DNA of 64,000 nucleotides, taken from positions 85,373-149,372 of the forward strand of contig DASYAL010000049.1 in assembly GCA_036501365.1 (NCBI GenBank). The letters are read 5' to 3'. The notes under the pieces are model-generated. The model was not told where the DNA came from. It did no database searches and was given only the letters and a program-made list of their open reading frames with translations. Position 1 is the first letter of the stretch. Each line of letters opens with the position of its first letter. Made by a program: the position numbers and the translations under genes. This document shows, in pieces, positions 43,095 to 52,020 of this stretch. The DNA is from CAIKMD01 sp036501365 (lineage in GTDB: Bacteria; Pseudomonadota; Alphaproteobacteria; ATCC43930; CGMCC-115725).

Positions 43095-43531
43095 TGACCG
43101 AAGCCGCGACCCGCTCCGTCATCGTCGAGCGCGATTTCCCGCATCCGCCGGCCAAACTCTGGCGCGCCTTGACCGACAGCGCACTGATCGCGGAATGGCT
43201 GATGCAGAACGATTTTCGCCCGGCGGTCGGCCACGTCTTCCAGCTTCGCACCGCGCCATCGCCGCATTGGAACGGCATCACCGACTGCGAGGTGCTGGCG
43301 ATCGAGCCGCTGAAACGCCTCGCCTATTCCTGGAACGCCTCCGGCAACGAGGCGACGACCGGGCCGCGCACCGTCGTCACGTTCACGCTGACGCCGACCC
43401 CGACCGGCACCCATCTCAAGATGGAGCAAGCGGGGTTCCGGCCGGAGCACGAGAACAATTTCCGCGGCGCCGGCTATGGCTGGCAGCGTTTCTTCGCCGC
43501 GCTGGAACGCGTCGTCACCGAGCGAAGCTGA
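43094..43531 (+). CDS. SRPBCC/AHSA1-domain protein
   Basis: The 145-residue START-like (Bet v1) fold protein opens VIVERDFPHPPAKLWRALTDSALIAEWLM, with FQLRTAPSPHWNG and the closing GAGYGWQRFFAALERVV helix. Such proteins bind hydrophobic ligands and are commonly co-transcribed with ArsR-type repressors; their molecular task is mostly unknown. ATG 43094 overlaps the regulator's TGA. Confidence 0.9.
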   Translation: MTEAATRSVIVERDFPHPPAKLWRALTDSALIAEWLMQNDFRPAVGHVFQLRTAPSPHWNGITDCEVLAIEPLKRLAYSWNASGNEATTGPRTVVTFTLTPTPTGTHLKMEQAGFRPEHENNFRGAGYGWQRFFAALERVVTERS

Positions 43532-43545
43532 AAGAGGAGACAACC

Positions 43546-44058
43546 ATGTCCCAATCGACCGCCGTCACCCCGAAAGCCCGCATCAAGAATCCGGCGCTGC
43601 TGATTCCCGAAGCCATGCGCGCGCTGCAGGCGCTCGGCATGGCGGCCGAGCGTCATGGCGTGCCGCCGCAAACGCTCGAGCTCCTTCATCTGCGCGCCAG
43701 CCAGATCAATGGCTGCGGCGTCTGCATCGACATGCATTCGCGCCATCTGAAACAGACCGGCGAGAGCGACGAGCGGTTGTTCGCTGTCGCCGCCTGGCGC
43801 GAGGCACCCTACTTCAGCGAAGCCGAACGCGCCGCCCTGGCGCTGACCGAGGCCGCGACGCGGCTCGCCGATCGCGCCGATCCGGTCGCGGACGAGATCT
43901 GGGACGATGCGGCACGCCATTACGACGAGCCGGCGCTCGCTGCGCTGGTGATCTCGATCGCCGCCATCAACGCCTGGAACCGCATCAACGCCACGACGCG
44001 ACAGGTCGCGGGCTCGGTCCCGGCAAGCGCGACCGAGCACCGCCGCGCGCAGGGATAA
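43546..44058 (+). CDS. Carboxymuconolactone decarboxylase (AhpD-like) family protein
   Basis: The 170-residue helical protein has the AhpD-type redox motif: Cys57 and Cys60 in NGCGVCIDMHSRHLK with the following histidine 64. Proteins with this motif act as peroxidases or disulfide reductases; decarboxylase members lack the cysteines. GAGGAG precedes ATG 43546, 14 bp after the AHSA1 gene, so it completes a three-gene operon (ArsR, AHSA1, AhpD-like). Confidence 0.9.
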   Translation: MSQSTAVTPKARIKNPALLIPEAMRALQALGMAAERHGVPPQTLELLHLRASQINGCGVCIDMHSRHLKQTGESDERLFAVAAWREAPYFSEAERAALALTEAATRLADRADPVADEIWDDAARHYDEPALAALVISIAAINAWNRINATTRQVAGSVPASATEHRRAQG

Positions 44059-44162
44059 GGCGACACCACCCACGCTCGAAAGGGTCGGGTGGTGCCGGCC
44101 GCCCGACCTGCGGTAACATCGCCGCCCGGAAACATCGGGGCGATCAGGCCGCGCTTTTTGCG

Positions 44163-44864
44163 ATGGGGAGCAAGTCGAAAACCGCGCGCGAAGCGAAGCC
44201 GCATTATCTCGGCCATCGCCAGCGCCTGCGCGAGCGGCTCTTGGACGGCGGCACGGAGCCGCTGGCCGATTACGAGCTGTTGGAATTCCTGCTCTTTGCC
44301 GCGCGGCCGCAAGGCGATGTAAAGCCGCTTGCCAAGGACCTCATCGCGCGCTTCGGCAGCTTGGCCGGCGTGCTGGCGGCGGATCGCGCCGCGCTCGGCG
44401 ATGCCGGGCTGAAAGACCCGACCATCGCCGCGCTGGTCGTCGTGCGCGAAGCGGCGGCGCGAATGCTGCGCGCCGCGATCGCGGACAAGCCGGTGATCTC
44501 CCATTGGCAGGCGCTGGTCGATTACTGCACCGCCAAGATCGGCTTCGCCGCCGCCGAGGAGTTCCATCTCCTCTTCCTCGACCGCAAGAACGCCCTCATC
44601 GCCGATGAGCGGCAGCAGCAGGGCACGGTCGATCAGGCGCCGGTCTATCCGCGCCAGGTGGTGAAGCGCGCCCTCGAGCTCAACGCCTCGGCGATCATCA
44701 TGGTCCACAACCACCCCTCGGGCGATCCGACGCCGTCGCGCGCCGATATCGAGATGACGAAGCAAGTGCGCGAGGCGGCCAAAGCGGTGGGCATCGCGCT
44801 GCACGATCATCTCGTGATCGGCCGCGACAAGCATGCGAGCTTCAAGAATCTGGGGCTGATCTGA
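44163..44864 (+). CDS. radC: RadC/JAB-domain protein
   Basis: The 233-residue protein has an N-terminal helix-hairpin-helix-like part (LADYELLEFLLFAARPQGDVKPLAKDL, FGSLAGVLAAD). The C-terminal JAB/MPN+ domain has the metalloprotease motif HNHPSGDPTPSRAD and an upstream glutamate in AAEEFHLLFLD. The role of RadC in DNA repair is doubtful, and its peptidase or nuclease activity is unproven. It starts at ATG 44163, 104 bp after the AhpD-like gene. Confidence 0.92.
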   Translation: MGSKSKTAREAKPHYLGHRQRLRERLLDGGTEPLADYELLEFLLFAARPQGDVKPLAKDLIARFGSLAGVLAADRAALGDAGLKDPTIAALVVVREAAARMLRAAIADKPVISHWQALVDYCTAKIGFAAAEEFHLLFLDRKNALIADERQQQGTVDQAPVYPRQVVKRALELNASAIIMVHNHPSGDPTPSRADIEMTKQVREAAKAVGIALHDHLVIGRDKHASFKNLGLI

Positions 44865-45007
44865 GAGTTCCGCCCCGCCCTACCCCGTTGCCCGTACCCC
44901 GTTAATCGGCTTGGCAAACTTTTCCGGCCAAAAACCGCACCGCGGGTGGCGCTTTCGATAAATCGTTAACCCGTGGCTGCTAGCCTCGGGGCCGATAGGG
45001 GAAGCAG

Positions 45008-45490
45008 ATGGCCAACCGCGAACCACGTCTCGTCCTGCGGGTTCTTTCCGTATGGCGCACGCTCTGCAAGGGACCCACGCCGCCGCGGCGCTCGCAGATC
45101 GACCCGATGCTGTTCGGGACGGATTGGGCGAGCTGCCTGCTAATCGACCTCGATCCGACGGTCGAGCGGTCGCGGCTTTCCTATGTCGGCGCCCACCTCC
45201 GCGATCCCACCTGGCCGGCGCTCGATCGCCAAATGCTGTCGGAGTGCCGGGAAGGAACGCTGTTGCACGCGGCGCTGTCCTATACGACGCGCGTCCTTGC
45301 CAAGGGTGTGCCGATCAGCGCTTCGGGCGTCGTGCCGCATGAGGGAGACCCGAGCATCTATCGCAGTATCCTGCTACCGCTGGCGGATAGCGGCCGGATC
45401 GACGGTCTGCTCGGCGCCGCGAGCCTGATCTCGGCGGCCGAGAAAGAGCCGCTGCTTCAGGAGCACTCGCTGCACCTGGTATCCGCCTAG
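45008..45490 (+). CDS. PAS_5-type domain protein
   Basis: The 160-residue protein is one PAS_5-like domain: LRVLSVWRTLCKGPTPPRRSQIDPMLFG, LIDLDPTVERSRLSYVGAHLRD and YRSILLPLADSGRIDGLLGAASL. Such short proteins are frequent in alphaproteobacteria and presumably sense a small ligand or mediate signalling; no output domain is present. Its TAG stop is formed by the CTAG end of a hairpin repeat. It starts with ATG 45008 after AGGGGAAG. Confidence 0.78.
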   Translation: MANREPRLVLRVLSVWRTLCKGPTPPRRSQIDPMLFGTDWASCLLIDLDPTVERSRLSYVGAHLRDPTWPALDRQMLSECREGTLLHAALSYTTRVLAKGVPISASGVVPHEGDPSIYRSILLPLADSGRIDGLLGAASLISAAEKEPLLQEHSLHLVSA

Positions 45491-45570
45491 ACCATGATCG
45501 GATGAGACGGACCGTCTGCGGTTCGGTCTCATCCGTGAATCATGGTCTAGGATTTTGAATCGTGCTCTAG
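45487..45570. repeat. CTAG-bounded palindromic element, family C
   Basis: CTAGACCATGAT (45487-45498) and ATCATGGTCTAG (45539-45550) are perfect inverted repeats, with CGGATGAGAC / GTCTCATCCG nested inside. A further 20 bp tail ends in CTAG (45567-45570). The outer CTAGs supply the TAG stop codons of the two convergent genes on either side. Confidence 0.75.
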
Positions 45571-46199
45571 CGAGCAACCGACCCGTTTCGCTCGGCCGCG
45601 CCGGCGTCGAGGAAGCGCTCGAATTCCGCCCGGCCCGCGAAGACATGGCCGTGGAAGCCGAGCGCGCGGGCCGCAGCGACGTTCTCGGCTAGGTCGTCGA
45701 CAAAGAGCGTGCGATGCGGCGCGATCCCGGCGCGCGATGCGACGAGGCGGAAGGCCGAGGCATTCGGCTTCCGGTCGCCGATCTCGTGGCTGAGAAAGGC
45801 CTCGTAGCGGCCGAGCGCGCCGTCCGCCATCGTCAGAACGTGATCCCAGTGCTCGCGATTGGTGTTGGAGAAGAGCAGCACGCGGTTGCTCTGCGCCAAA
45901 GCCTGCAGCAGCGCGATCATGTCGCGATCGATCGCGAAATGACTGCTCCAATCCTCGAGAAAGCCGCGCCAGTCGCGCCGATAGCCGAGATCGCGGACGA
46001 GATCCTGGTGTAGCGCGCGGACTTCGCGCGTGCCGGTGGTGATCGCGGGATCCATCGCTGCCGCGCGAATGCGTCCGACCGCGTCCGATGCGCCGCAGGA
46101 CGCGGCGAGGCGGCGGAACAGCCGCTCGTTGTCATGGGCGACGAAGACGCCGCCGACATCGAAGATCAGCGCGTCAAAAGCGAGAGTCGAATTGTCCAT
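45567..46199 (-). CDS. HAD-IA family hydrolase
   Basis: The 210-residue phosphatase-type protein has the nucleophile motif LIFDVGGVFVAHD, motif II LLFSNTNREHW, the lysine in GDRKPNASAF and the acidic motif TLFVDDLAENV. The layout is that of YihX/DHAC-like sugar-phosphate phosphatases. The last aspartates and the lysine are intact, so it should be active. Its TAG stop is formed by the right-hand CTAG of the hairpin element that separates it from the PAS gene. Confidence 0.87.
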   Translation of the reverse strand: MDNSTLAFDALIFDVGGVFVAHDNERLFRRLAASCGASDAVGRIRAAAMDPAITTGTREVRALHQDLVRDLGYRRDWRGFLEDWSSHFAIDRDMIALLQALAQSNRVLLFSNTNREHWDHVLTMADGALGRYEAFLSHEIGDRKPNASAFRLVASRAGIAPHRTLFVDDLAENVAAARALGFHGHVFAGRAEFERFLDAGAAERNGSVAR

Positions 46200-46239
46200 C
46201 GCGGCAATCTAGCAAACCGGCCGCGACGGCACCCGCCGT

Positions 46240-46782
46240 TCAGGCGGCTTTGAACATCTCGATCATCTCGCGGCAAAAGGCCGGCAGGTCGTCGGGCTTG
46301 CGGCTGGTGACGAGATGATTCTCGCTTACCACCTCGCGATCGACCCATTGCGCGCCGGCGTTCTCGAGATCGGTCTTGAGCGACGGCCAGGAGGTGACGG
46401 TGCGGCCTTTGACGACCTTCGCCTCGATCAAGGTCCACGGCCCGTGGCAGATGGCGGCGACCGGCTTCTGCGCGTCAAAGAACTTGCGCACGAAGCCGAC
46501 GACTTTTTCATTGGTGCGTAGCGCGTCGGGATTGGCGACGCCGCCCGGCAGGACGAGCGCGGCATAGTCGTCCGGTTTCACCTCGTCGATCATGTGATCG
46601 ACCGCGACCTTCTTGCCCTTGTCGTGATGCTCCATGCCCTGAATCTCGCCGCGCTTCGGCGCGACGATCTCGACCTTGGCCCCTTCCGCCTCAAGCGCCT
46701 TGCGCGGCTCAAGCAGTTCCGATTGCTCGAAGCCGTCCGTCGCCACGATCGCGATGCGCTTGCCTTTCAACGCTTGTGCCAT
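46240..46782 (-). CDS. DJ-1/PfpI-family protein
   Basis: The 180-residue type 1 glutamine-amidotransferase-like protein has IAIVATDGFEQSELLEPRKALEAEG, ALVLPGGVANPDALR and the nucleophile elbow AICHGPWTLIEA with the reactive cysteine and following histidine. This is the PfpI/YhbO branch, linked to protein deglycation or stress protection, with enzymology still debated. AAGGAGG precedes ATG 46782, which is preferred over 46821. Confidence 0.9.
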   Translation of the reverse strand: MAQALKGKRIAIVATDGFEQSELLEPRKALEAEGAKVEIVAPKRGEIQGMEHHDKGKKVAVDHMIDEVKPDDYAALVLPGGVANPDALRTNEKVVGFVRKFFDAQKPVAAICHGPWTLIEAKVVKGRTVTSWPSLKTDLENAGAQWVDREVVSENHLVTSRKPDDLPAFCREMIEMFKAA

Positions 46783-46863
46783 CCCGCGCCTCCTTGTTCG
46801 GTCGATCCCGCTCTCGATCAATAGAAGCGCAGCAAGCCGAGCGCAGTTCCCGACGGCGACGCG

Positions 46864-47151
46864 CTAGGCGTGATGCCACCCGCCATGCGACTGATGTCTT
46901 GTGGCGCCGGCGGGCCGCGAAGCAGCGCGATGATTCATCGAGCCATGATGGTTCCAGCCGTGGTGGTCCCAATCGCGGTGCGAGCCAGCGCCCCAGACGA
47001 TGCCGCCATAGACGGGGCTGTAGAAATCGTCGGGATAGGGCGCGGCATAGCTATAGGTCGCGTAAGGCTCGTTATAACCGTAGGGCGCGGCGCAAGCGGC
47101 GAGGCCGAGGCCGAGTGCCGACAACACGAGGAACTTCCATCCGCTTTTCAT
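46864..47151 (-). CDS. Small His-rich lipoprotein
   Basis: The 95-residue protein has a lipoprotein signal (MKSGWKFLVLSALGLGLAACA, lipobox LAAC with the acylated Cys near residue 20). A Tyr/Pro-rich stretch (YGYNEPYATYSYAAPYPDDFY) and a His/Trp-rich tail (HRDWDHHGWNHHGSMNH) follow. Metal binding or surface attachment is possible. The longer open frame upstream is on the antisense of DUF72. I know no named family, though the aromatic and His-rich composition recalls the small secreted proteins at 39727 and 40137. Confidence 0.65.
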   Translation of the reverse strand: MKSGWKFLVLSALGLGLAACAAPYGYNEPYATYSYAAPYPDDFYSPVYGGIVWGAGSHRDWDHHGWNHHGSMNHRAASRPAGATRHQSHGGWHHA

Positions 47152-47232
47152 CGCAGTCACCAATATTTGCATGAGCTTTATCTGGCGCGCGCAGCGCAGC
47201 TTTTGCAGGACGGCGCGGGTTACATCGCTGTC

Positions 47233-48174
47233 ATGAACGGAAAGCGGCGCCGGATGGCGGCGGCACGGCATCTTGGCGACGTCCGCATCGGAATTTCCGG
47301 CTGGACCTATGCGGGCTGGCGCGGCGTGTTCTATCCGAAGACGCTGCCGCACAAACGCGAGCTCGCTTATGCGAGCACGACCTTCCGCTCGATCGAGATC
47401 AACGGTACGCATTACTCGCTGCAGCGCCCCGAGGATTTCGCGCGCTGGGCGGAAGAGACGCCCGACGATTTCGTCTTCGCGGTGAAAGGCTCCCGCTTCA
47501 TCACCCATATGAAGCGCCTCAAAGACATCGAGACGCCGCTCGCCAATTTCTTTGCCCAAGGCGTGCTGCGCCTCGGCCCGAAGCTCGGCCCGATCCTCTG
47601 GCAATTCCCGCCGCGTTTCCGCTTCGACGCCGCGCGGATCGAGCCGTTCCTGGCGCTCCTGCCGCGCGATACTCAAGCGGCGCTGGCCCTCGCCCGGCGG
47701 CACGATTATCGGGTGGCCGGCCGCGCCTGGCTGGCGATCGACCGGAAGCGCAAGCTGCGCCATGCGATGGAGGTCCGCGACGATAGCTTCGTTAACCCTG
47801 CTTTCATCGCGCTCTTGCGCAAATACGGCGTCGCTCTAGTCTGCGCCGATACGGTCGAATGGCCGCTGCTCATGGATGTGACCTCGGACCTTATCTATTG
47901 CCGTCTGCATGGCGCGGAGCAGCTCTATGCCAGCGGCTACGAGGCGCCCGCGATCGCGCGCTGGGCAAAGCGCGTCGCCGCCTGGGCGCAAGGCCAGGAG
48001 GCGCCGGACGGCAAGCGCGCCAGCCCCCGCCCTGCCCGGCCGCGCCGCCGCCGCGACGTCTTCGTCTATTTCGACAATGACGCGAAAGTGCGCGCGCCCT
48101 TCGATGCGCAGGCGCTCGCGACGGCGGTGGCGCGCCGCCGCGCGCGCGGAACCGCGCCAGCCAGAGGGCGTTAG
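47233..48174 (+). CDS. DUF72-domain protein (YecE-like)
   Basis: The 313-residue protein matches DUF72/YecE: DVRIGISGWTYAGWRGVFYPKTLPHKRELAYASTTF, then INGTHYSLQRPEDFARWAEETPDDFVFAVKGSRFITH and LGPILWQFPPRF. The fold is a TIM barrel of unknown reaction, thought to resemble endonuclease IV-like enzymes. The gene ends 6 bp before ligD, which is followed closely by ku, so it is the first member of an NHEJ operon. A basic C-terminal tail (RASPRPARPRRRRD) could touch DNA. Confidence 0.85.
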   Translation: MNGKRRRMAAARHLGDVRIGISGWTYAGWRGVFYPKTLPHKRELAYASTTFRSIEINGTHYSLQRPEDFARWAEETPDDFVFAVKGSRFITHMKRLKDIETPLANFFAQGVLRLGPKLGPILWQFPPRFRFDAARIEPFLALLPRDTQAALALARRHDYRVAGRAWLAIDRKRKLRHAMEVRDDSFVNPAFIALLRKYGVALVCADTVEWPLLMDVTSDLIYCRLHGAEQLYASGYEAPAIARWAKRVAAWAQGQEAPDGKRASPRPARPRRRRDVFVYFDNDAKVRAPFDAQALATAVARRRARGTAPARGR

Positions 48175-48180
48175 CTCGCT

Positions 48181-50805
48181 ATGGCTGCCGCACGTCCGAA
48201 ACTTGCGCGCTATCGCGCGAAACGCAAATTCGACATCACCGCGGAGCCGAGCGGCGGCAAGCCGACACGCGGCGGCGACAGCTTCGTCGTCCAGAAACAC
48301 GCGGCGCGTCGGCTGCACTACGATTTCCGCCTCGAGCTCGACGGCGTGCTCGTGAGCTGGGCGGTGCCGAAAGGCCCGAGCCTCGATCCCGCCGATAAGC
48401 GCCTCGCCGCCCATGTCGAGGATCATCCGATCGACTACGGCGGCTTCGAGGGCACGATCCCGCAAGGCCAGTATGGCGGTGGCACGGTGATGCTGTGGGA
48501 TCGCGGCACCTGGGAGCCGCAAGACGGCGAGGATGCGCGCGAGGGCTATCGCAAGGGCCGGCTGAAATTCATCCTCCATGGCGAGCGCATGAAAGGCGGC
48601 TGGACCCTGGTGCGCATGGGGCCGCGCGGGCAGGAGCGCAACAGCGACAACTGGCTGCTGATCAAGGAGCGCGACGCCGAGGCGCGGCCGGGTCAGGGAA
48701 CCTGGCTGGTCGATAAAGGCATGAAGAGTGTCGCGAGCGGCCGGACGATGGAAGAGATCGCCGACGCGCCCGATCGCAACGTCTGGCAGTCGAACCGGCG
48801 CGACCGCGATGACGAGCCGCCGCCGAAACGCGCGCCGGCAAAGCCCACAAAGAAAACGGCCGCGGCAACGCCGCGCGCCGCCGGCAGCAAGGGCGTCAAG
48901 AAAGCCAGGTTGCCGGATTTCGTGCCGCCGACTCTCACGACCCTGGTCGATCGCCCGCCGGGCGGCGACCAATGGCTGCACGAGATCAAGATCGACGGCT
49001 ATCGCATCTTCGCGCGCCGCCGCAACGGCAAGGTCGCGCTGCTGACCCGCACCGGCCTCGACTGGACCGGCCGCTTCAAGCCGATCGCCGACGCGGTGGC
49101 GAAGCTGCCCGGCGGCGATCTCGCCCTCGACGGCGAGGTCGCAGTGCTCGACCAGAACGGCGGCTCGAGCTTCGCCTCGCTCCAGGACGCGCTGTCGCGC
49201 GGCGACGCTAAGCCGCTGCGCTACATCGTCTTCGACCTGCTCTATCGCGACGGCGAGGATTGGCGCGGCGCTAAGCTTACCGATCGCAAGGAAACGTTAC
49301 GCGCGCTGCTCGACGGCAGCGGCGGACCGCTGGTCTATTCCGATCACGTTGTCGCTCATGGCGGCGAGGTCTATCAGCATGCCTGCAACCTCGCCCTCGA
49401 AGGCGTCGTCTCGAAACGCGCCGACCTCTCCTATCACGAAGGCCGCACGCGCGACTGGCTGAAATCGAAATGCGTCGCGCGCCAGGAATTCGTGATCGTC
49501 GGCTTCACCGATTCGACCGTGCATCGCGGCATCGGCGCGCTGGCGCTGGGCTATTACGAGGACGAGACGCTGCGCTATGCCGGCCGTGTCGGCACCGGCT
49601 TCGATCATCGCACGGCGATGGATCTCGCCAAGCGCCTGAAGCCCCTCATCACCGATCGGATGCCGTTTCAGAATTTACCGAGCGCGGCGCGGCGCGGCGT
49701 CCATTGGACCCGCCCCGAGCTGGTCTGCGAGATCGCTTTCCTCAACTGGACGCCCGACGGCGTGCTGCGCCATCCCTCGTTTCAGGGCCTGCGCGAGGAC
49801 AAACCGGCCAAGAGCGTCACCCGCGAGCGCGCGACGCCCGCCGGCAAGGCGGCGAAGGACTCGGGCAAGGACGACCCGCCGCCGCCAGCCGCCGAAAAAA
49901 CCACCGCGCGCAAAGGCCCGGAGAAAATCGCCGGCGTATCCATCTCGCATCCCGACCGCGTCATCTTCCCCGATCTCGGCATCACCAAGCGCCAGCTCGT
50001 CGAATATTACGCTGCGGTCGCCGACTGGATCCTGCCGCATATCGCCAACCGGCCGCTGAGCCTGTTGCGCTGTCCTTCGGGCATCGACGAGTCGTGCTTC
50101 TTCCAGAAGCATTTCACCGGCATGAAATCGATCCGCCGCGTCACGATCAAAGAGAAATCCGGACCGGGCGAGTATCTCGTGCTGCGCGACGTGAAGGATC
50201 TCGTGCTGCTGATCCAGGAAGGCATCGTCGAGATCCATCCCTGGGGCGCGACCGCCGACGATCCCGACAGTCCCGATCAGTTCATCTTCGATTTCGATCC
50301 GGCGCCGAAGCTTTCCTTCGCCGCGGTCATCGATGCCGCGAAGGCGATGCGCGACTATCTCGCCGCGATGAAGATCGAGTCTTTCGTCAAGACCACCGGC
50401 GGCAAGGGCCTGCATGTCGTTGCGCCCTTAAAGCGCGGCATCGACTGGGCCGAGATCAAAGCCTTCACCAAGAAGATCGCGGCGAACTTTGCGACCGCGG
50501 CACCCGACCGCTTCACCATCAACCCGCTGAAGCGCGAGCGCACCAACCGGATTTTCGTCGATTACCTGCGCAACGATCGCGGCTCGACCGCGGTCGCCCC
50601 ATATGTTGTGCGTGCGCGGCCCGGAGCCACCATAGCTTTGCCGATCGAATGGAACGACGTTAATGCGCGACTCGATCCTTCGCGCTACACTATAGCTTCG
50701 GTTCCTAAGTTGCTGGCTTCACGCAAATCTGATCCCTGGGCCGGCATGACCAAGCACCGTCAGACCATCTCTTCGGCGCAGCGCGCGCTCGGCCTCGCCG
50801 CTTAG
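48181..50805 (+). CDS. ligD: ATP-dependent DNA ligase D (PE-LIG-POL)
   Basis: The 874-residue enzyme has all three LigD modules, in the order phosphoesterase (about 15-190, with HYDFRLELDGVLVSWAVPKGPS), ligase (about 230-530, AMP-lysine Lys270 in EIKIDGYR) and polymerase/primase (about 590-874, catalytic aspartates 704 and 706 in FDFDPAP). It joins double-strand DNA ends together with Ku, filling and trimming ends beforehand. The ku gene starts 14 bp after its stop. Basic linkers lie between domains (APAKPTKKTAAATP near 220). All catalytic residues checked are present. Confidence 0.97.
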   Translation: MAAARPKLARYRAKRKFDITAEPSGGKPTRGGDSFVVQKHAARRLHYDFRLELDGVLVSWAVPKGPSLDPADKRLAAHVEDHPIDYGGFEGTIPQGQYGGGTVMLWDRGTWEPQDGEDAREGYRKGRLKFILHGERMKGGWTLVRMGPRGQERNSDNWLLIKERDAEARPGQGTWLVDKGMKSVASGRTMEEIADAPDRNVWQSNRRDRDDEPPPKRAPAKPTKKTAAATPRAAGSKGVKKARLPDFVPPTLTTLVDRPPGGDQWLHEIKIDGYRIFARRRNGKVALLTRTGLDWTGRFKPIADAVAKLPGGDLALDGEVAVLDQNGGSSFASLQDALSRGDAKPLRYIVFDLLYRDGEDWRGAKLTDRKETLRALLDGSGGPLVYSDHVVAHGGEVYQHACNLALEGVVSKRADLSYHEGRTRDWLKSKCVARQEFVIVGFTDSTVHRGIGALALGYYEDETLRYAGRVGTGFDHRTAMDLAKRLKPLITDRMPFQNLPSAARRGVHWTRPELVCEIAFLNWTPDGVLRHPSFQGLREDKPAKSVTRERATPAGKAAKDSGKDDPPPPAAEKTTARKGPEKIAGVSISHPDRVIFPDLGITKRQLVEYYAAVADWILPHIANRPLSLLRCPSGIDESCFFQKHFTGMKSIRRVTIKEKSGPGEYLVLRDVKDLVLLIQEGIVEIHPWGATADDPDSPDQFIFDFDPAPKLSFAAVIDAAKAMRDYLAAMKIESFVKTTGGKGLHVVAPLKRGIDWAEIKAFTKKIAANFATAAPDRFTINPLKRERTNRIFVDYLRNDRGSTAVAPYVVRARPGATIALPIEWNDVNARLDPSRYTIASVPKLLASRKSDPWAGMTKHRQTISSAQRALGLAA

Positions 50806-50819
50806 CAAAGGATAGTGCC

Positions 50820-51776
50820 ATGCCGCATGCCTATTGGTCCGGCTTCCTGCGCCTGTCGCTGGTGTCGTGCCCGATCTACATCTCGCCGGCGACCAGCGAG
50901 CGCGAGCGCATCAGCCTGCATCAGATCAATCCAAAGACCGGCAACCGCATCCGCCTCCAGCCGGTCGACGCCGAGACCGGCGAGGAGCTCGACCGCGCGG
51001 ATCTGATCCGCGGCTACGAGGTCGAGAAGGGTCAATACATCGAGATCACCAAGGATGAGCTCGCAGCGCTGAAGATCGAATCCTCGCGCGTCCTCGAGCT
51101 GTCGCGCTTCGTCGAGCGCGACAGCATCAACATGCTCTATCTCGACACGCCCTATTACGTCTATCCCGAGAACGCGCAGGCCGAGGAGGCCTATCACGTC
51201 ATCGCCGCGGCGCTCGCCGAAACCGACCGCGTCGGCGTCGGCCGCATCGTCATGTCGCAGCGCGAGCGGCCGGTGGCGCTCCAGCCTTTCGACAAGGGCC
51301 TGCTGCTTTCGACCCTCCACACGGCCGAGGAAGTCCGCCTCGCCGAATTCGACGAGCCGGGCCGCAAGCTCGATTCGCAGATGGTCGATATCGCGACGAC
51401 CATCATGGCGCGCCTCAGCGGCAAGTTCGAGCCCAAGGGCTTCCACGACCAGTATCAGGACGCGTTGCGCGAGCTGGTCGAATCGAAGCAGAAGGGCAAG
51501 CCGATCCAGCGCGCGAAGATCGAAGAGCCGCGCGGCAACGTCGTCGATCTGATGGCGGTGCTGAAGAAGAGTCTCGCCTCGACGGGTTCACGCAAAAATG
51601 TGGGCGGCGTCGCCAACGAGAATGCCGACGAAGCACCGCGGCCCGCCAAGAAGCGCGGCAAGAAGGCAGATGCGCGGCAACGGTCACTGCTCTTGCCGAT
51701 CGACAGCGGCAAGAAGCCCGCCGCCGCCAAGCGCACGGGCGAAACGCCGGCACGCACCCGCCGTAAGCGCGCCTGA
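50820..51776 (+). CDS. ku: Ku-type DNA end-binding protein
   Basis: The 318-residue Ku protein begins MPHAYWSGFLRLSLVSCPIYISP, followed by the Ku beta-barrel (RISLHQINPKTGNRIR, YEVEKGQYIEITKDELAALKIESS, LDTPYYVYPEN). A basic Lys-rich C-terminal tail (about residues 250-318, PAKKRGKKADARQRS and similar) is the typical bacterial DNA-end extension. It threads onto DNA ends and recruits LigD. The preceding gene is ligD; 14 bp separate them. Confidence 0.96.
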   Translation: MPHAYWSGFLRLSLVSCPIYISPATSERERISLHQINPKTGNRIRLQPVDAETGEELDRADLIRGYEVEKGQYIEITKDELAALKIESSRVLELSRFVERDSINMLYLDTPYYVYPENAQAEEAYHVIAAALAETDRVGVGRIVMSQRERPVALQPFDKGLLLSTLHTAEEVRLAEFDEPGRKLDSQMVDIATTIMARLSGKFEPKGFHDQYQDALRELVESKQKGKPIQRAKIEEPRGNVVDLMAVLKKSLASTGSRKNVGGVANENADEAPRPAKKRGKKADARQRSLLLPIDSGKKPAAAKRTGETPARTRRKRA

Positions 51777-51808
51777 CTACGTAATCCGCATTCGGGGCGG
51801 GCGTCTCG

Positions 51809-51970
51809 GCGTTGCATTTGCAGCCTGCGGCCTTCGACAAGCTCAGGCTGAGGAAAATCTTATCTGGCATCCAGAAGATGCCGCGTATCCTCTCGCCTCA
51901 CCCTGAGCGCGAGCGGTAGCGAGCAGTCGCCCTTCGTCAGGCTCAGGAGGCGCACGATCGCCTTGCAAAC
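51809..51970. repeat. Dispersed palindromic repeat, family A copy 3
   Basis: It opens GCGTTGCATTTGC and CCTTCGACAAGCTCAGGCTGAGGA, and after about 60 bp has CTCGCCTCACCCTGAGCG followed by GCCCTTCGTCAGGCTCAGGAGGCGC and TTGCAAACGA. It occupies the gap between ku and the terminator of the convergent Gly-rich gene. Confidence 0.75.
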
Positions 51971-51973
51971 GAA

Positions 51974-52000
51974 AACGGCCCCGGAAATTCCGGGGCCGTT
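51974..52000 (-). terminator. Rho-independent terminator of the Gly-rich secreted protein gene
   Basis: On the minus strand, AACGGCCCCGG, loop AATTT, CCGGGGCCGTT forms an 11-bp perfect stem followed by TTCGTTT. It lies about 20 bp beyond the stop of the gene at 52021. Confidence 0.8.
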
Positions 52001-52020
52001 CGCGTTGGAACGCTTGGCGC

